Shown here piece after piece: positions 6,640 through 8,866 of a stretch of DNA of 8,866 nt; the first letter of the stretch is position 1, and the number at the start of each line of letters is the position of its first letter. The translations under genes were made by a program, and so were the position numbers. Origin of the DNA: Lachnospiraceae bacterium (GTDB lineage: Bacteria > Bacillota_A > Clostridia > Lachnospirales > Lachnospiraceae). Where the stretch lies: positions 1 through 8,866 of the forward strand of contig JAGBQU010000217.1 in NCBI GenBank assembly GCA_017632755.1. Direction: 5' to 3'. The notes under the pieces are model-generated. The model was given only the letters and a program-made list of their open reading frames with translations, was not told the origin of the DNA and searched no databases.

Positions 6640-6897
6640 ATGCGTATAGAAGCGTACACGCAGATGCAGCAGTTATATAATGTCAAGAAACCTGCTCGCA
6701 CGGAAAACCAGCAAAAGGCAAGCTTTGCGGATGCGATCCAGATCTCCAGTATCGGAAAAGATATCCAGACTGCAAAGAAGGCTGTCGCTGCAAGCCCTGA
6801 TGTGAGAGAAGACCTGGTTGCTTCGATCAAGGAGCGGATTCAGGCGGGCACATACAGTGTCAGCGCGGATCAACTGGCCGGCAAGCTCTTGGCATAG
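6640..6897 (+). CDS. flgM: Negative regulator of flagellin synthesis, anti-sigma-28 factor FlgM
   Basis: This 85-residue protein has the normal FlgM length. FlgM binds the flagellar sigma factor SigD/FliA in the cytoplasm and keeps late flagellar genes off until the hook-basal body is complete. The N-terminal MRIEAYTQMQQLYN and the QISSIGKDIQTAKKAVA segment (33-50) match Gram-positive FlgM proteins. The C-terminal half, PDVREDLVASIKERIQAGTY (53-72) and VSADQLAGKLL (74-84), is the conserved helical sigma-binding region. ATG 6640 is chosen because GGAAGGAGG (6623-6631) lies 8 bases upstream. The gene is first in a sigma-28-driven operon, with flgN 46 bases downstream. Nothing is truncated or odd. 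Confidence 0.95.
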   Translation: MRIEAYTQMQQLYNVKKPARTENQQKASFADAIQISSIGKDIQTAKKAVAASPDVREDLVASIKERIQAGTYSVSADQLAGKLLA

Positions 6898-6943
6898 GCA
6901 TAAACAAATCCAATAAACGAGTGAAACAAGAGAGGAAAAAGAC

Positions 6944-7465
6944 GTGGCAAGCTTAATGGAAAATCTTTTGGATGTATTGGAACAAGAGGATGCAGTGTAC
7001 AGACAACTGCTGGAGCTATCCATGAAAAAAACACCGGTCATCATCAAAGGTGATATCACCTCTCTTGAGACGATCACGGAGGAAGAACAGCTCGTTGTGA
7101 GCAAGATCGGAAACCTCGAGAAGAAACGGGAAGAGGTCATGGCCGATATTGCCAATGTACTGAACAAGGATGTTACAACTCTGAAACTGGTGCATCTCAT
7201 TGACATGTTAAAGACCCAGCCTCAGGAGCAGGCCAGATTGGCGGCTGTCAATGACAAACTAAAGGATACGACAAGCCAGATGCGGCGCGTGAATGAACAG
7301 AACAAAGAACTGCTTGAGAATGCGCTGGAGATGGTGGAGTTTGACCTGAATATCCTAAAGGGACTAAAGACTGCGCCGGAAACAGCAAATTACAATCAAT
7401 CGGCTGCGAATACCGGAGATTTTTACAATGGCCGGATCAGCGGAGGATTTGATGCGATACAATAG
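6944..7465 (+). CDS. flgN: Flagellar export chaperone FlgN
   Basis: This 173-residue, mostly helical protein belongs to the FlgN family. It is a cytoplasmic chaperone that binds the C-termini of the hook-filament junction proteins FlgK and FlgL and brings them to the flagellar type III export gate. Long heptad-like helices span about 1-30, 40-75 and 95-140. The segment NEQNKELLENALEMVEFDLNIL, about 117-138, matches the conserved C-terminal helix of Firmicutes FlgN. The tail (146-173) is polar with Asn, Gly and Tyr and is likely disordered. The start is GTG 6944, placed 8 bases after AGAGG (6931-6935). The in-frame ATG at 6956 is an alternative, four codons shorter, with less suitable spacing. 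Its position between flgM and flgK, its client, supports the call. Confidence 0.93.
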   Translation: MASLMENLLDVLEQEDAVYRQLLELSMKKTPVIIKGDITSLETITEEEQLVVSKIGNLEKKREEVMADIANVLNKDVTTLKLVHLIDMLKTQPQEQARLAAVNDKLKDTTSQMRRVNEQNKELLENALEMVEFDLNILKGLKTAPETANYNQSAANTGDFYNGRISGGFDAIQ

Positions 7466-7546
7466 TTACCGATGGTATCGGATGCTCTGCGCCTAGAGCC
7501 ACAGCAGGATGCCGCTCGGAAAAAGTGATATGAAGAGGTGACATCT
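7466..7546 (+). other. flgN-flgK intergenic stretch with two small hairpins
   Basis: The 81-base gap is longer than the other spacing in this operon. It can form CCGAT/ATCGG (7469-7481, 3-base loop) and GCTCT/AGAGC (7484-7499, 6-base loop), and contains GGATGC twice (7480-7485, 7508-7513). Neither hairpin has a T-run, so they are not terminators. They might affect mRNA processing or flgK translation. No promoter is evident. Confidence 0.35.
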
Positions 7547-8866
7547 ATGGGTTTAATGGGTAGTTTGTATATTGGAACATCCGGGCTGCAGACGGGACAG
7601 AATGCGCTCAATACAGTGGCACACAACCTGACAAATGCAGCAACTACCGGTTATACGAGACAACAGGTTCTCTTAGCAGACAGACGATACAACAACATTT
7701 CTAACAATCCCAAGAGTGTGGCGATACAGCAGACGGGTCTTGGCGTCTGCTACACACAGACGAGGCAGGTCAGGGATTATTTTCTGGATAAAACTTATCG
7801 ACGGGAATCCGGCAGGAGTGCTTTTTATGAGGTCTCCTATGAATCCATGTCCGAGATTGAGACTTTGCTCGGTGAGATGGATGGCAAGACCTTTCATGAA
7901 GCGCTTGATAATCTGTGGGTATCCGTGCAGGAGCTTGCAAAGGATCCGATCAGCGCCGTAAATCAGGGCGCGCTCGTGCAGCGCTCGGTTCAGTTTCTCA
8001 GTAAGGCTGATTCGGTCTATGCAGGCCTTTGCAGCTATCAGGACAATCTCAACAGTCAGGTAAGGGACGAGATTGACAGAGTAAATCAAATAGGAAAAAG
8101 AATATATGATCTGAATAACATGATCTTAAATATAGAAGTCAGCAAGATCGAGAAAGCAAACGATCTGAAAGATGAGCGGAACGCGCTTTTGGATGAACTC
8201 GGCAAACTGACAAATATGAGTTATGAGACAGATTATGATGGCTGTGTTGCAGTCAAGATTGAAGGTCACGCTTTTGTGTCCAGGGCATCTGTCTATGGAA
8301 TTTCCTGCCTGACGGACCCGGAAACCGGTTTTGACACACCCTACTGGGATTACGATTCCAAAGTGGAAGTCGGGGCAGACGGAAGAGAAACGATTGATAT
8401 CTCCACCGCCAAGGTGTTTGACTTAGAAAGGACGGTGGCCACGGAACTGAACACGGATATCGGGCAGATCAAAGCTAAAATGCTCGCCAGAGGAGAGGCA
8501 AGAGCCAATTATATCAATCTGGATCCGGCAACCTACAACGATCTGACTTCGCAGTCGATCATCATGAACATTCAAGCTGAGCTCGATAATCTTGTACACT
8601 CTGTAGTGACCAAGATCAATGAGGTTTTGGCAAATGTTTCCGATCCGGCTACCGGATATCTGATGGATGGAGCGGAGCCGCTTCGTCTGTTTCACAAGAT
8701 CAGTGATGTGGGTTATGCGGAAGATACTGCTCCGGGAAAGGAGTATTCCCTTTATTGCATCGGCAATCTGGTGGTGAACCCGGAACTTGTAAAAGCACCT
8801 ACGATCCTGAATTTTAAAAAGGCGGATGGCTCGACGGATTACGAGGCGGTTTATGAATTGGAAAAG
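7547..8866 (+). CDS. flgK: Flagellar hook-associated protein 1 FlgK (3' partial)
   Basis: The first 440 codons are present and the frame is open to the last base. FlgK is exported through the flagellum and forms, with FlgL, the junction between hook and filament. The N-terminal rod-type motif is clear: SLYIGTSGLQTGQNALNTVA then HNLTNAATTGYTRQQ (residues about 6-40), equivalent to the SGL..xQ.AL...NIAN..T.GY.RQ signature of flagellar axial proteins. Further FlgK landmarks are TRQVRDYFLDKTYRRESGR (72-90), FHEALDNLWVSVQELAKDP (116-134) and ANDLKDERNALLDELGKLTN (204-223). The start ATG 7547 follows GAGGTGA (7535-7541) by 5 bases. An in-frame ATG at 7556 is less well placed. The C-terminal D0 helix and stop lie outside the window. 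Cysteines occur (for example at 68, 162 and 233), which is somewhat unusual for an exported axial protein. Confidence 0.95.
   Translation, partial: MGLMGSLYIGTSGLQTGQNALNTVAHNLTNAATTGYTRQQVLLADRRYNNISNNPKSVAIQQTGLGVCYTQTRQVRDYFLDKTYRRESGRSAFYEVSYESMSEIETLLGEMDGKTFHEALDNLWVSVQELAKDPISAVNQGALVQRSVQFLSKADSVYAGLCSYQDNLNSQVRDEIDRVNQIGKRIYDLNNMILNIEVSKIEKANDLKDERNALLDELGKLTNMSYETDYDGCVAVKIEGHAFVSRASVYGISCLTDPETGFDTPYWDYDSKVEVGADGRETIDISTAKVFDLERTVATELNTDIGQIKAKMLARGEARANYINLDPATYNDLTSQSIIMNIQAELDNLVHSVVTKINEVLANVSDPATGYLMDGAEPLRLFHKISDVGYAEDTAPGKEYSLYCIGNLVVNPELVKAPTILNFKKADGSTDYEAVYELEK

Noticed and set aside
1..8866. CRISPR array, insertion sequence, tRNA, rRNA or defence genes
   Set aside because: No short regularly spaced direct repeats with spacers, transposase-like proteins, terminal inverted repeats or tRNA-like cloverleafs were seen. 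The only repeats are within coding sequence or the short promoter repeat.

Overview
The window looks like chromosomal DNA of a motile, low-to-moderate GC Gram-positive, most likely a Lachnospiraceae-type Clostridium relative (Roseburia/Butyrivibrio-like). This is inferred from three things: the flgM-flgN-flgK order, a sigma-28 (SigD/FliA-type) promoter, and a giant surface protein ending in the lysine-rich fibronectin type III module common in that family. All genes are on the + strand. I cannot name the species from sequence alone.

Positions 1-5855 hold the last 1950 residues of a very large secreted or surface protein whose start and signal peptide lie upstream. Its first half is a tandem array of four complete copies and one half copy of a roughly 212-215-residue, beta-solenoid-like repeat. 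A string of small extracellular modules follows: an InlB B-repeat-like domain, a BIG_2-like domain, two small beta domains, a BIG_3-like domain, two tandem helix-plus-beta units, a bacterial repeat domain, a Gly/Asn/Ser/Pro linker and a C-terminal Fn3-like domain. No LPXTG sorting signal is present.

Positions 5856-6499 hold an unrecognised small gene. Its reading frame carries an N-terminal four- or five-cysteine zinc-ribbon pattern but no ATG to start it. A clean intrinsic terminator follows at 6469-6499.

Positions 6500-8866 are the start of a late flagellar operon. A near-consensus sigma-28 promoter (6572-6598) precedes flgM (anti-sigma-28 factor), flgN (chaperone of the hook-filament junction proteins) and the first 440 codons of flgK (hook-associated protein 1), which runs off the window. 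These genes form a familiar circuit. FlgM holds sigma-28 inactive until the hook is finished, and FlgN then delivers FlgK (and FlgL) for export to build the junction on which the filament grows.

The least explained material is the large repeat family in the surface protein and the zinc-ribbon gene sitting just ahead of flgM. The flagellar genes themselves look ordinary.
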